From the NCBI RefSeq assembly GCF_032854445.1, contig NC_088300.1, positions 21,559,608-21,623,607 on the forward strand: a stretch of 64,000 nucleotides of DNA, written 5' to 3'. The notes beneath the pieces are model-generated. The model saw only the letters and a program-made list of their open reading frames with translations. It had not been told where the DNA came from and did no database searches. This document shows positions 1 through 13,400 of this stretch, piece after piece; the first letter of the stretch is position 1, and each line of letters begins with the position of its first letter. The stretch comes from Liolophura sinensis (lineage: Eukaryota > Mollusca > Polyplacophora > Chitonida > Chitonidae). The position numbers were made by a program, and so were the translations under genes.

Positions 1-1428
1 TGAACCTAATTGCGGTGAGTGGGAACAGTGAAGTGTTGTCGTTTGGTGATCAGTGTAGGCCTATTTGTTGCTGTTCCACCGTTTAACCTTAATCTGCCTG
101 TTTTGGCACGACATTCTCACACAGACCATACATGACACATGCGTTCTGGTAGAAAATATGTAGAGATGGTACTAGTGATCGTTGTTCACTGATGGGTTTT
201 GGCACAGCTCACTCGGCACACCATACGTGAGATGTTCATTCTGGCAGTAGCTGTGTAGCGATTCTACTAGAGCTAACAGTTGCATGTTCAGTGAAGAATG
301 AGCGTGTTTATTGGTCTTGTCACAAGTATGTACAATCCTGTGAACACACTCATCAGATCCCCACTGCCCCACAGCTGTGTCCAATTATAAAGAATCACAA
401 CTAGACACAAGGAATCATGGGATACACTTTTCAAAATCATGGGCTAAACTCTTAAAACATTCATGCACCATTCTGTGATATATGACATGTTGTTTTTCTT
501 TTGTTTTTTTACACATCTAGGAGTCCTTCCTGGAGGACATCAACTGTATCCTGAACTCTGGTGAAGTTCCAGACCTGTTTGACAATGAAGAGTTAGATGG
601 CATTGCCATGGAGCTGAAAAGCGCAGCAGCTGAACTGGAAATACCTGACACCAGGGCAGCACTCTCACAGTTCTTTATACAGGTGAGATCTCTGGTCTCC
701 TGAAAAGGCCCCATAAAGGCATCTTAACGTGTGTTTTGCAAACTGTGATGGCACTTGTCTTCAGGTTCTGATGTTACCAGGCATGTTTTATATAAGTCTG
801 TCTTCAAAATAAGTTTCTGTAGCAAAGACTACAACTTTTGTCTGTTTCGCTGCCTAATATGACAAGTGCACATAATAGGTATTTTGTCTCCTGATGAAAT
901 ATCGTTTACAGGTACACTTCCTGAGCAAAATGTTAGATCCAAAATGAAGTGGAGTTGTTTCACAGTCCAGAGGAAAAACCAAGAGCAAGCTGTGGCCATG
1001 GTTCTAAAGACACTTGTCTTTCAATCACTGCCTTTGACAGGGAATTGGTGGATCCCCCACTTTCACTTGTACATTGTAAATACTTCATCAATAACATGAT
1101 GACCCGGTGAAAGATTGGATTTATCAAAATTATATAGATATTACTCAGTATGATGCAGTGAGCGGTGTGTTTGACAATGACATTGATACTTTCATATTCC
1201 ATCTGCCCTGTATGTTGTGTTACTCAGCGTGTGAAGCAGAACCTGCATGTGGTGCTGACCATGAGCCCTGCAGGGGACAAGTTCCGACAGCGGTGCCGTA
1301 TGAACCCTGCCCTCATCAACTGCTGCACCATTGACTGGTACAACGAGTGGACTGATGAAGCCATGCTAAGTGTGGCTAACATCTTCCTCCAGGATGAGGA
1401 TTTTATAGCAGACTCACATGATGTCAAG
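1..1428 (+). CDS. Dynein exons for the end of AAA4
   Basis: Exons 521-682 and 1228-1428 encode the end of AAA4. Key motifs are [32 protein letters not shown] and [11 protein letters not shown], all hallmarks of this module in dynein heavy chains. Both exons are phase 0 at both ends. At the left edge, bases 1-14 end in GCG followed by GTGAGT. In the frame that joins phase 0 to exon 521, they read Asn-Leu-Ile-Ala, where other heavy chains have residues like Gln-Ile-Lys just before ESFLED. Bases 1-14 are therefore probably the end of the preceding exon (moderate confidence). The AAA4 P-loop itself lies left of the window. Confidence 0.85.
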
Positions 1429-4400
1429 GTATGAGGCCAAGGCAGATCATGGAACTGATATGTGAATAAAATGATTACATCTATTTATATAATAGAATGC
1501 ATGTGGAATAAAAATCTTCACAGACATTAATAATGTCTTTCCACCATCATAATTGTTATATTAAACTAGGAATTAAGCATATTTGTTTTCACTCATTCTT
1601 GTAGAATCTTTTGGCTCCACTTTTCTTGGGGCCTTGATGGCAGTAAGCTTTCAACAGCCCTCCTAGGTCCTTTTTTGGTGGGCTTATTTGAAGTTTTTAT
1701 TGGATATCATTAGCCTTCCATCAGTATCTGTAGGTCAGATGTTAGAAAGTTCACATTTTACTTGCTCCAAGCCAGTGGTTTTGTTCAACCCATAAAACTA
1801 TTCACTGTTGTATAGATGTTTTTCAGTAAGGTGTTAACAGTCAATCAAGTAAATACACAAATATTTGTATCTGAATTTGTATGAAATGCCAATTAATACA
1901 CTAATCTGACTTTTTAAATATTTGTTACTGCATTGATTTTGTACGTTCCTGCTCTTTGAGATTGTGCACCATTGCAAAATCTTAACCTTTTGTCGTTCAA
2001 CCAGGCCCTGAAAAGTCGTGTGTCACAGGCGTGTGTGGAGATCCACCACAGTGTGCAGCAGGCAGCCAGGCGGTACTGGGAGGAGATGAGGAGGAGGTTC
2101 TATGTCACACCCAGCACCTACATGGAGCTTATCCGCATCTACTCCAAAATGTTACTGGATAGCAAGACAAAAGTCCTGGACAACAAGTGAGATACATGTA
2201 CTTCATGGTGAAGTTTGTTATGTGTGGCATATGTCATCACACAGTTTACTAATAACAGTGCTGTGTATTTGTTTGTGTCAGACTAAGCAAAAACAAGGGA
2301 CATTGAGTGTGGAGAGAGGGACTGTTTGACACACTGGATGTGCATGTATGTACAGGTTATTGCAGTGAAATCCCAGTGCATGTTAACAGAAAACAGGCCT
2401 CTCAGTTGATTTTCTGTTTGAGTGAAATTTTACCGTACTCAGTATATGCTTTGTATCATGTGTTCCTGACAGTACAGTAAATGAGAAAAGTATAGGAATT
2501 GAACAACCAAGACAAAATAGTTGAAACTTTACCTGTCAGGAGAACCTTTCTACTCATATTCACAATTCCATGGATCAGACTGTAAAAAAATTTCCTTGCA
2601 AAGTTAAAGAGAAACGACATTCTAGTGTTTGTTTTGTACCCATTATAGGAACAGGCTGTTGACAGGACTCTTCAAACTGTCCGAGGCTAACTCATTAGTA
2701 GGCACCATGCAGACAGAGCTGAAGGAACTGGGACCTCAGATTGAGGAAAAAGCCAAGGTAAGAGGGGGTCTGATTTAGGGAGAATTTTAGCTGTATTCCA
2801 GTGAAATAGATATGCTTCAAATGATATAAAAGTTTGTGTTGTGCATTGGTCACTCTCTGTTTTCAGGGACACAGAAGAGCTACTGCAGCAGTTGGAGAGG
2901 GACAAAGTGGCTGTAGAACAGGTGCGGGAGATTGTGGAGCAGGAAGAGGCCATCATGAAGAAGGAGACAGAGGTGGTGCAGAGTTACGCTGATGTGAGTG
3001 CTCAGTACCCCCCCATTAGTAGTGTACTGTATAAACTTTACACAAGCTGTGTGATGCTATATTTTTAAGACAACACACAGCTCATTCTCATACTCAAATT
3101 TTATTTTTCACAACTGGTGCTGGTTTCGGTAGGAAACAGTTTTATTGAACCCGCTGGATTTCACACTAGCCAGCTGACAGACATATGCTGTTTTTCAGTT
3201 TGCCGCAGTGAGATCACTTCACTTGATTTGCCGAAAGTACGACAGTTGTAACAGTTTGGCATGATTTTCAAACACAGGCTCAATATGGTGGTGAAGTAAA
3301 TTATGTTATATTGGCAAATAAACAATGTTTTTTATTTGGTTTATTTGTTTGATTGCGGTTTTATGCCGTATTCAAGAATATTTCACTTATACGTTCCCAC
3401 GAACGGTCGAAGAGGAAGCCAGCATGAGCTGTACTTGAACTCATAACGACTGCATTGGTAAGAGGCACCTGGGTCATTGCTCCCCACTGGCATGCTGACC
3501 ACCTTGGCCACGGAGGTCTCCCTGTTTTCGTTTATGCTCTACTTTTTGTCTCTGAGCTCAAAACGAAGTGTACAAGTTTAATATTTGCAGTCCTATTATT
3601 TTACTTTGGCCACAGTGCAACTACTTGGTCCAAACTTTGATTGTTCTCATTTATTTGTTGAATAGAAGGAATCAAGGCAAAATTAGAACTTGCAGACACC
3701 ATTTTTGTTTATGCATGATTTTACTGTCCTTAAGCAACAGTTTGGCCATTTATACATGTAGATACTGGTGGCAAAAGGTGATTTCAGGTGATTTTGTAGT
3801 TACCATATTTCTTCAATCTTTAGAACCACCACAACTACCAATATTTTGAAGCATTCTGAGAGAACTATGGGGGTGTAGAGAAATAATCTCTCCGGTTTTA
3901 TGAGGCGTGCATCTTAAGTGACACAAACAAATCATTTTTGGTGTAATTTTCATAATAACTGTTTGTATAAATTCCACCTAAGAATGTTCTTTAGGGGCAA
4001 AAAAATGTTAAAAATTTACATTACATGTACTAAATGATTTGTTAAAACCATGATTTAAGAACCATTCTGTTATAATGCTAAAACTGTTGACTTCACTAAG
4101 GAAGTCAGATTTATGGAAATTTTACCTGAAATGGAATACAGTCCCAAAGTGGAGAAGTGTGTATGTTTTTGTTAATGTTGCCATTACCATCTGTTGAACA
4201 CAGGAGTGTGAGAAAGACCTGGCCTCTGTTCTTCCTAACCTTCAGAATGCAATAGCGGGCCTGGATTCTCTGGACAAAGCCTCCATAGCTGAAATCAGGT
4301 ATGCACATTTATATTTATAGAAAGTTAAGTGAAAGAAATGTTCCTTTTATTGAGTAACAAGTCAACGGTTTGATCCCCAGCCTTGGAATTATAATTTCTG

Positions 4401-7400
4401 TATTCCTCACTGTGATTGTTTGTGGGGCTTATTGGTAGTAAGAGATCTTAAGCGCTTTTCAGAGTGGTTGCTCAGGTTTTTGATTGTTGAAGTCCATTTG
4501 TCTTCCTTCAGGATCGGTTCCAAGTCTACGTCACACATAGCAAAGGTCACCTGTAACTTAATTGCTAAAGACTTGAGCTTTTACCCTGCACACATAGGTT
4601 TCTTTCAGTCCCCGAACTGACTGCCATTCTATGACTGAAACTTGAGCATAGCTTTTTAAGAACATTCAAAAAAACTGTATTCAGTTTTTTCTCGGGTTTT
4701 TCAACAATTGTACAAATAATCCTGGCTATTTCATTATATGGTTACAATCTTGTGATGAAACACAAATAAATAACTGGACTGTGTGTTGACATTTATAATG
4801 AATAATCTTACTATATCTTCATTTCTCACAGAATGTCTGTAAACAGAAAAAACAGCAACAGTGTAGAATATTCCAACATTTATGACCATTTGTCCTTTTG
4901 CTTCCCACAGAGTGTACAACAACCCACCCTTGCTGGTGACAAATGTGATGGCTGCAGTCTGTGTGCTATTCCAGATTAAACCTGACTGGACCACGGCTAA
5001 GACCATGCTGGGGGATCCCAACTTCCTCAAAAAACTTGTCCAGTTTGACAGAAACAGTGTGCCAGAGAGGGTAGGACATCTTGTTTAATATGTCCTCATA
5101 GGAAACAAATAGATGGCATTATATTTTATTTACTGTATTTTGAAATACCTAAAATTTTGTTTATGGCCACATTACTCACCAGTGGTCTGTTGATATTAAA
5201 AAGGTATTTCGGGGCTTGCCTGTAAGGCAGGATGATATCTTACTTGCAAAAATGTAAATTTCAGCACCAGAAGTGATGTTTTATGTGCCTCTAAAAATAT
5301 AATTATTAGGACGAAAACAGTAATTTCTGCTTTTTCACAGCCGATGGTGGGACACTAAGAGGAAGAAATAAGTATTGTAGAGAGATCCTGATTGATTTCC
5401 TCAACTGTCTTCACAGACTGATCTGATTTAAGGACATAAAGAATACATTGTGGTTTATTGTACATGTACCAGTATTGTGTCTGAGACGAAAGATCAAAGG
5501 AGACTGAGATCCTGATCTGACCTGATGACTAGGTGATCCAGATGGTTACTCTGATGCATGGTGTATCTGCAAAGCAAAATGAACAATAAGTGTAACAAGA
5601 TCATATTGTTTGTTAATGATGTCCTCTGATTGGTCAGGGGGAACAGGGTTTGGCTCTGTGATAAGTATAATGATGTCCAGCAGCTGGCACAGGAGGCACA
5701 AGTTCAACTCCGTCTCGAGCAGGGAATTTCCTTGCTTTCATTGTTCACAAGTCTTTGGTGATAATACCTGTAAGTGGTTTACAGTGCTAGCTGGTGAACC
5801 ACTCGTCTTTTCTAGTGCATTTCTTTTCATCAAACATGGAAAAGTTACTCAGTAACTTGCCAAGGGTTGTTGGTTTACCCCTTCAGAGTCTTTTCGTCCA
5901 TTTGTATAACTCACAGACATTGTGTTTCTGGAAATTTCTTGAGGTCGCCCCATGAGAGCAATCAAAGAACTAGATAGATGTAGTTTATGGAGTGTCAGAT
6001 TACTGATGATGTGTCTTGTGTTGTAGGCATTTCGTCAGTTAAAGCGCTACTCCAAACAGCAGGACTTCAATCCTGAGACAGTCGGCCATGTCTCCCTGGC
6101 CTGTCGATGTATCTGTGAATGGGTACTGGCTCTGGAGCATTATAATGATGTTTACAAGGTCTGTACTACATGTGGTAATTAGGCTGAATTGAAGGCACAC
6201 CAGTCTTCCAAACATTACCCACAGGAATTATCTTTGGGGAGAAGAAAGTTTGGGTCCAAGGGCTACAACTCCGTGGGAAAAATTTGCTGCTTTCATCATT
6301 TTCCAGCACTTGAAGGTTGCAATTATTTAAGGCGGAATCTGCATGAATCTGCTGTATATGGTTGAATTTGAAAAATTAGCAAAAGATAGGAAAACCTTGA
6401 CAAGTTGTTTGTATGGAAAAATGGAAAAAATTAGACAAATCTTTTAATAATTAATCTCAGTACTTTTTGACTCATAGATTTATAGATGAACTCACAGATT
6501 AATTGAACACAAGCTTTTAAAATATGAATTTGTAAAACGTTAACCTCTATTGAACTGATTGAATTTAATGTATCTGTCTTCAGATGGTAACACCGAAACA
6601 GAAGCGCGTGGATGAGGCTAGAGAGGCACTGAAGTTAGCGCGGGAAAACCTGGGAGGCAAGCAGACCAGCTTGAGGAAGGTAGATGCCATGTTTCTTTTT
6701 TTCACAATAAACAACAAGCCCACATGCCACATGTTAGTTTCTCATGCCTTTTACATGTAGCATAGATGGGCTGTAGATGTAGCTCTGTTACTTTTTCATT
6801 CGCTGTTAAATGTGTTCTCTCACAAATGTGTTTGACGTGCATGTGTTTTATGTGTTAGACCTCACTAGTCTCGTGCATGTTTCATATATTCCCCACATCT
6901 GACACATCTGTGTTAAGCAGTCTCACCTGTGATGTAATATGCTATGTTTTCATATACATGTGCCATTTTTGGACTGGCAGCAGTGTCCAAGCCATTCTGG
7001 GATATGCCACCTTAAAGTTAAACATGATTGACTTGTCTGATTTTTTTTCTTAAAGCAATGTTTTGTTATTTGTGATTTGTTTTGTGAAATTTGTATTTTT
7101 TGTTATTGTTGTTGTACCTGTCATCACACCCAAAGCTGTCAGAGCAGTAATTCCTCTGCCACACAAGTGTTTCTCCTGTTTCACAAGTGTTTCACTCATC
7201 ACCCCCTGTTGCTTGACCTGTTTCACAAAGTGTTTCACCCAACACCCCACCATGCTTTACCTGTCATCAGATCCAGGATCACCTGAAGCGCCTGCAGACC
7301 CGTTATCAGGAGAGTGTGAATCAGAGAGAGGCCCTGGAGGAGAGAAAGAAGCTGACAGCTTTACGACTGAAGAGAGCCTCTGTCCTCATCACTGCTCTGG

Positions 7401-10400
7401 CTGAGGAAAAGGTGGGAAAACTCACAAGTTATAGAAACATTTTGTTTGTGTAATGTTGTACGAGATGTTTATACATATATGTGACTACATAGAATATAGT
7501 TGTAGAATCATGGCTTTATTTCTGTGTACTATACAAAGGTTGAGGGTAATTAGCTTTAAGTTAAAGGAAGGACTTTTCATAAGTAAACTTGTATTATTTT
7601 GATTTTTTATTATGTTTTATAATATCAGTTACTCTCAGCTTGTATGGTATTGATGTAATGTTATGATTAAGGTGTTTATCAGAGTGAGGTTTCATATTAT
7701 ATGTATTAATATTCATGTGATATCTTTGTGTTTATCAGGTATAGTTTAATCTGTATGTTATTTGATATAATATTGTGGTCATCACATATATTACATTAAA
7801 GTATTAATGCATATGATAAGAAGTGATCATGGTATCCATCAGATTCAGATTCATGTATTAATCTCTGTGCTTTTATCAGATCCGGTGGGCAGAGGCAGTG
7901 AACGGGCTGGATGACAAGCTGGCAGGGATGGTCGGAGATACCTTGGTGTCAGCAGCGGCGTGGCTTACCTGGGCTCCTTTACCCTGGGGTACAGACGAGA
8001 GCTGGTGAGGAGTTGGATCAGCAGGTGCTCTCAGACTGACATCCCCATCTCGGCAGACTTCTCCATCATCAACAGCTGCACTGACCCTAACCAGGTGAGA
8101 GTTTAGGGGTCAGGTGGATAACAGCTTGATGAAAGTCACGAAAACTGACCACTGTCTCTAGTAACGTAGATTTTAGGCCACATTAGAGTATTTTAATAGC
8201 CATTAAGTACTGCATTTAACCTAAAGGCCTGCCCATGACTATGTTACTTGCTCATCAGATAGTGACAGTTTTGTTGAAAGATGAAGTTTATTTAAAAGGT
8301 AGGGTAATTTTCCTTGAAAAATGCACCTGTTGAGGCAAATTCAGTTTTAGGCCAAATACATCAGTCAAAAATCAACCCAAATCAGAAATTTGATACTGTG
8401 CATGCTATTTCCAGCTAAACAACAAACTTTCTTTCGTGTTAAAAGAAGGATATTGTTGCAATCTATTTCCTGTAGTACAATCTTTAACGCAGATCAGTTG
8501 CCTTAGCACAGTGATGTCACAAGGTAGAAGTTCATTTCTCATTCCATCACAGATGTACATACAAGTAAAATGCAGAATTAAAAACACAGATAATTAAAAT
8601 AATATTTATTCTTACTTAATATTTGCAATTCTGTAAATTTAATATTTTTTTTTTTTTATGGCAGCTGTTTTGGATATGATTTTTCCCTATTACATTTTTT
8701 TACTGGTACTTTGTGAAAGTTTGCCTTATTTTAGTCTCACAAACTAATATTTTGAATTGTGATACATATTTTCATTGTTCTGCCCAGGTCCTGCTGTGGC
8801 AAACAGAAGGCCTTCCACAAGACACCCACTCCACAGAAAATGCAGTCTTCATCAAACAGGGCAGGAAGTGGCCCCTCCTCGTCGACCCTCAGGGTCAAGC
8901 AGAGAAGTAGGTTATACAAGCAGATGGAGATAAGACTGCCAAACTTTATTTATATATTTATTGAATTGTTGTTCAAAGCTCAACTCAAGAAGTGTCCAAT
9001 ATTCTGGGGTAAACCGCTGAATTTTTGTAAGGGCTGCAAAAATCTGTACATTGTGACTTGCTTTTGTGGCATATATCCCAGTGAATTCCCAAGCTGTTTA
9101 AGCATTCAGTTGGATCCCAAATTCTAACATTTTGTAGGAGTTAATCCTGAGCCAACTGTCGGCCTATCCTATCCTAAACTTGACCACATCCTACAAATAC
9201 AGATGTATTGATCTAACCACCACTGACGGCAAGTTATGTGGCAACCAGACATCTGAGTGAAATTTTGTGAAAGTCACCTCTAGTTGCAGGAGTCAAAACA
9301 TAGAGTCAAAGCCACTCCATTGAAGCTCTAGTTGGCCACTGGAGGATCCCAAATATTGGGCAGTGGATGAAAAGGCTGTGATGCATAAAGCATGACAGCA
9401 TTATCCTACCATCCTGCAGCAATCATATTTTTTCTGCCATGGTGAATCCTGTCAGTACACTGCTATGTTTAAGAATTCAGCAAACTTACAATCTGACTGC
9501 ATTATAAGTGACTGTATTAAAGTGGCTCTCAAAAAAGGCCCTTTTGAACCAAGAATTCCGCAGGTACATATTGTCTGCCAGCGACTACACATGTGCATCT
9601 GTTCATTGTTAATGTGAATTTTCTACAGAACACTTTATATTGAGCAGGTGAACATAGAAATGAAAAAGTGAAATATTTAAATAAGCTAAATGTATTCTTC
9701 ATTCTATGTTTTCAGTTGGATTAAAGGGATGGATGGACAAAAACTGAAGATCTTGTCAGCATCAGATTCTAACTATATGCGTGACCTTGAAAGGGCCATC
9801 AGGGTTGGGGGACCGGTTCTGCTAAAGGTAGGAACTCTAACGACCTAAACTCCAACCCCCACAAATTGCATGTGTTCATCAGCCCTCGTACTGGTACATG
9901 TATAATGCCCAAAACTTAACAAAACACTGCATCATCATCAGTGATGCAGTGTTTCGCTCAGAGTGCAGTTTTTTGTGCTTGTATCTTGTTATCAATGATT
10001 AAATCCACATGTGATCAAATTCCTCAGCAATTGGTGTCAAGGTCTACATGATTTTTTAGGTAAAAGTGGATGATGGAACAGTAGATGCAGTTTTTTTGTT
10101 GGAAAATGATTTTGTAAAGATGTTACCAGTACTGATGATGTCAGTGATATGACTAATTTGAAGCTCAGCAATAATAAGTTTGTTTTTAGATAAAGATGAA
10201 AAAGTAATGTCCACTAGAATTATTATTATTATCATCCTTGTTTCAGAGTAATCTCTCTTCAGTAGTTTATATTGTTGGTATATCATGCTTACTTTCGTAA
10301 TGAACATATTTCATAAGTAATCAGTCTGTGGTTTGAAACAAAAACAAAACAGTGAAGTAGAACAGGATAAACTTTTTGTATTTTTTCTTCACAAACATAC

Positions 10401-13400
10401 TCTAGCAAACTGAAGAGGTGCATTACTAATTATGCTCTGTTTATATATAATATATTATACTACACGATCCCTAACAAACACTCCATATGGTATATAACAA
10501 CTGTCTGATTCTAATGAATGTAAGCTTTGTAGATGGCTTTAATGTAAAGGTATGAAAAGATCTTTCTTTTTATTTCTCTTGGTTGGTAAAGAAATTAAAA
10601 CAGTAATCTTTAGTTGTGGCTTTCTACTTAAATTGTGTTAAAATGTGTTAAAATGAAGTTGCCCCTTACTAACTTTGTCTGCTGTTTTTAAAATTTTTTT
10701 TACGCAGACCTCCATCAACATTTACATGCAATAAAATGCTAATACTGATGAATTTAAATGTTAGTCCATATTCGAGGTAGATATTTGTTAATGGCTAGAT
10801 CATCCACCCCTGCTTATTACAGCTACCATCATTTGTGTTTGTGGGTAAAGTAATGGTAAGTAGACACCTTACATATCTGTCCTGCCATGTGTCTGGCATC
10901 ATCTCTTTGCCACCTGCTCACGTCTGTCACTCAAAGCTGCACATCTGTGTCAAAATATCACTTCTGTTCTAAGTGCACATTTCCCAATTGCATTCTTTTT
11001 TGTCAACAGTTGGGTTGGTTTCTCTGGGGACCATTCAAGGGGCTCTTTGTGTACTTGGCTATGCTTCCCTAGATTAAATTACTGAATGTTGCTGAAGTGT
11101 ATAATTTGGTGAATTCCCAGGGGCCTCATCCTTGAACATTTTTCTTTCACACTTACACCACCTTTATTCTGTGTTACAGAATTGGACATGGGTTTGCGGC
11201 AGTGTCAGTATCTGACTATTGATAGTAATGTCACCTTGAATTCGTTTGATTCAGTTGTGTGTAGCGGGGCCAGCGAAATCAATTCTTAAAGGGCTGGGGG
11301 TAAAGTCAGAAGTTAGTCAAAATGGTTGCTCAGTCTCTAGAAATGATAAGGGAGTTCATAGGTGGAATATCCACCCTCCTCCACAACTACTGGTTCTGCA
11401 ACCTTGTGTAGTCAATGACACTGTGTTCATACATATATATAAAACTTTTTAGCACGTATCTCCACTGACATATTTCTGTGAAACAAGGATGATGAGTTAA
11501 TATTAGTTGTTCACAGCTACAAATGAATTAAATAGAGATTTTCCAGAGTGTAAGCCTACTAAGCCTGTAGTAATTTCTAACTTGTGATGTACATTGATTA
11601 TGAAAGGCAGCTTTATGCTATTAATAGGGTTAACCTGCTGCTTTCCCATACATGATGGCTCATACCACTTGTGTATACCTAGAGACCTATAACAGTATTC
11701 CTGTTTAGTGTGCTTTTGTTCTGTATATTCCATCCCCATACAAACAGCTTGTCCACATATACCATGGTCATTTATTATGCAGAGTCATATACAAGCCAGT
11801 TAACAGATGCTAAATGCTATATATGTACCAATTCTAATAGAGCACCCAGCTGTATTTACCAATTAACAGATGGAATGTTAAGGAGTCTATAATGTTCAAG
11901 CACTAAGGTACATTCCTGCATCATGAATAAGTACTGTGTTACCATGATCATGTCTTGTCTCTTCATTCCTTGTGTATATACCCCACTTACATTAACCTGA
12001 GGCAATCTTGCCATTGAATTTAAGTCACACCAGATAAGTGTCATACCAGAGAAGTGTCATCACCACTTTGCCATTATATTTAATTATGGATGTAGTTGAC
12101 TTGCAAATCCTGCGTGTTGTTTTTCAGGTAGGTTAGTTATGATTGCTGGTCCGTGAAGAGAGAACCAAGACTACACTTGAGCATTCACCAGGTTATAGTT
12201 TGTACTAATTAGATATTGATGTGCACGTGTCAACTCATTTCAGGTTATATAGATTATTATTATTATACCTCATAGAGTGATTCTTGGTTTTCATTGGTCA
12301 GTTCATGGAGTGGTAAACATGCTAGGTCAACCTTGTCACTCTGGAGCCTCTCGCCAATGCAGTCACTGTTCATGGTGGCGTGATCTTCAGTTGTACGTGG
12401 TAAGGTCTGTCGGCAACCTGCTGATACCTCACTTTCTTCCCCTCATAATGCTGGCTATCGTCATATAAGTGAAATATTCTTGAGTTCACTGTAAAACACC
12501 AATTTCAAATCAGAATAAAGATTTATCACAGAAATAAACTGATGAATAAAGGGTCATGATATTCTGCCAAAAAATGATGTACAACAGTAATGCGTTCAAG
12601 CGTTTACGCTCAGAAGGTAATATCCCACAGCAGCGAGGCATTGACCAACAATCTTGCTGTACATGTAATATCCATGAAGCGGAAGTTAACAACTGATTAC
12701 TTAATCCGGTTCCTTATTGTAATTTGGGCTCCAGAACGGGGCCATCGATGACCGTTATATATTTGTTTATTCAGAGCACATTCGTTATACGTCTCTACAC
12801 ATATTGTGGGGTGGTATAAGGATTTCAGCTTGTTCCCTGTTCAACTTTTGTCCATCCATTTATCTGTCTGTCAATAAGTTCGCCCGCCCGCACATACGTT
12901 TGTCTGTCTGCCTGTCTATTTCTCCCACATATACATCAAAAAACTCGATTCTAATACATATAATGTAAATGATTCTGGTGTCTAAACCGCCATTGTGCCG
13001 CTCTACCGAGACAATATTTTCTCAGAGATCAAATATATGAACATTCCATTCAATTTTTAGTGGGTAAATATGGGGTCTTCATGTTTTCTCTTGACGCTTA
13101 ATTAGGGTCACCCATCTTGATCGCCGTATTCACCCCTGTGAAGAAATGCCTATTAGTTTCCTATGCTGTGCACACAAAGTCGAGTTCATGACAATAAATG
13201 GGGCCTTTCTGGCTAAATACCCCAAAATGACCCAGATATACAGGGAAACTTTAACATCTAATGTGGAGGCTGAAAAGGAAATGGCCCAGGTGACAAAACC
13301 GCCATTTGTGCCCCTCATTGTGTACATTGTGTACCAAAAACATTGAATAGATGAACAATCCATCCAGTTTTAATTGGCTGAATATGGGGTGTTTATGTTT

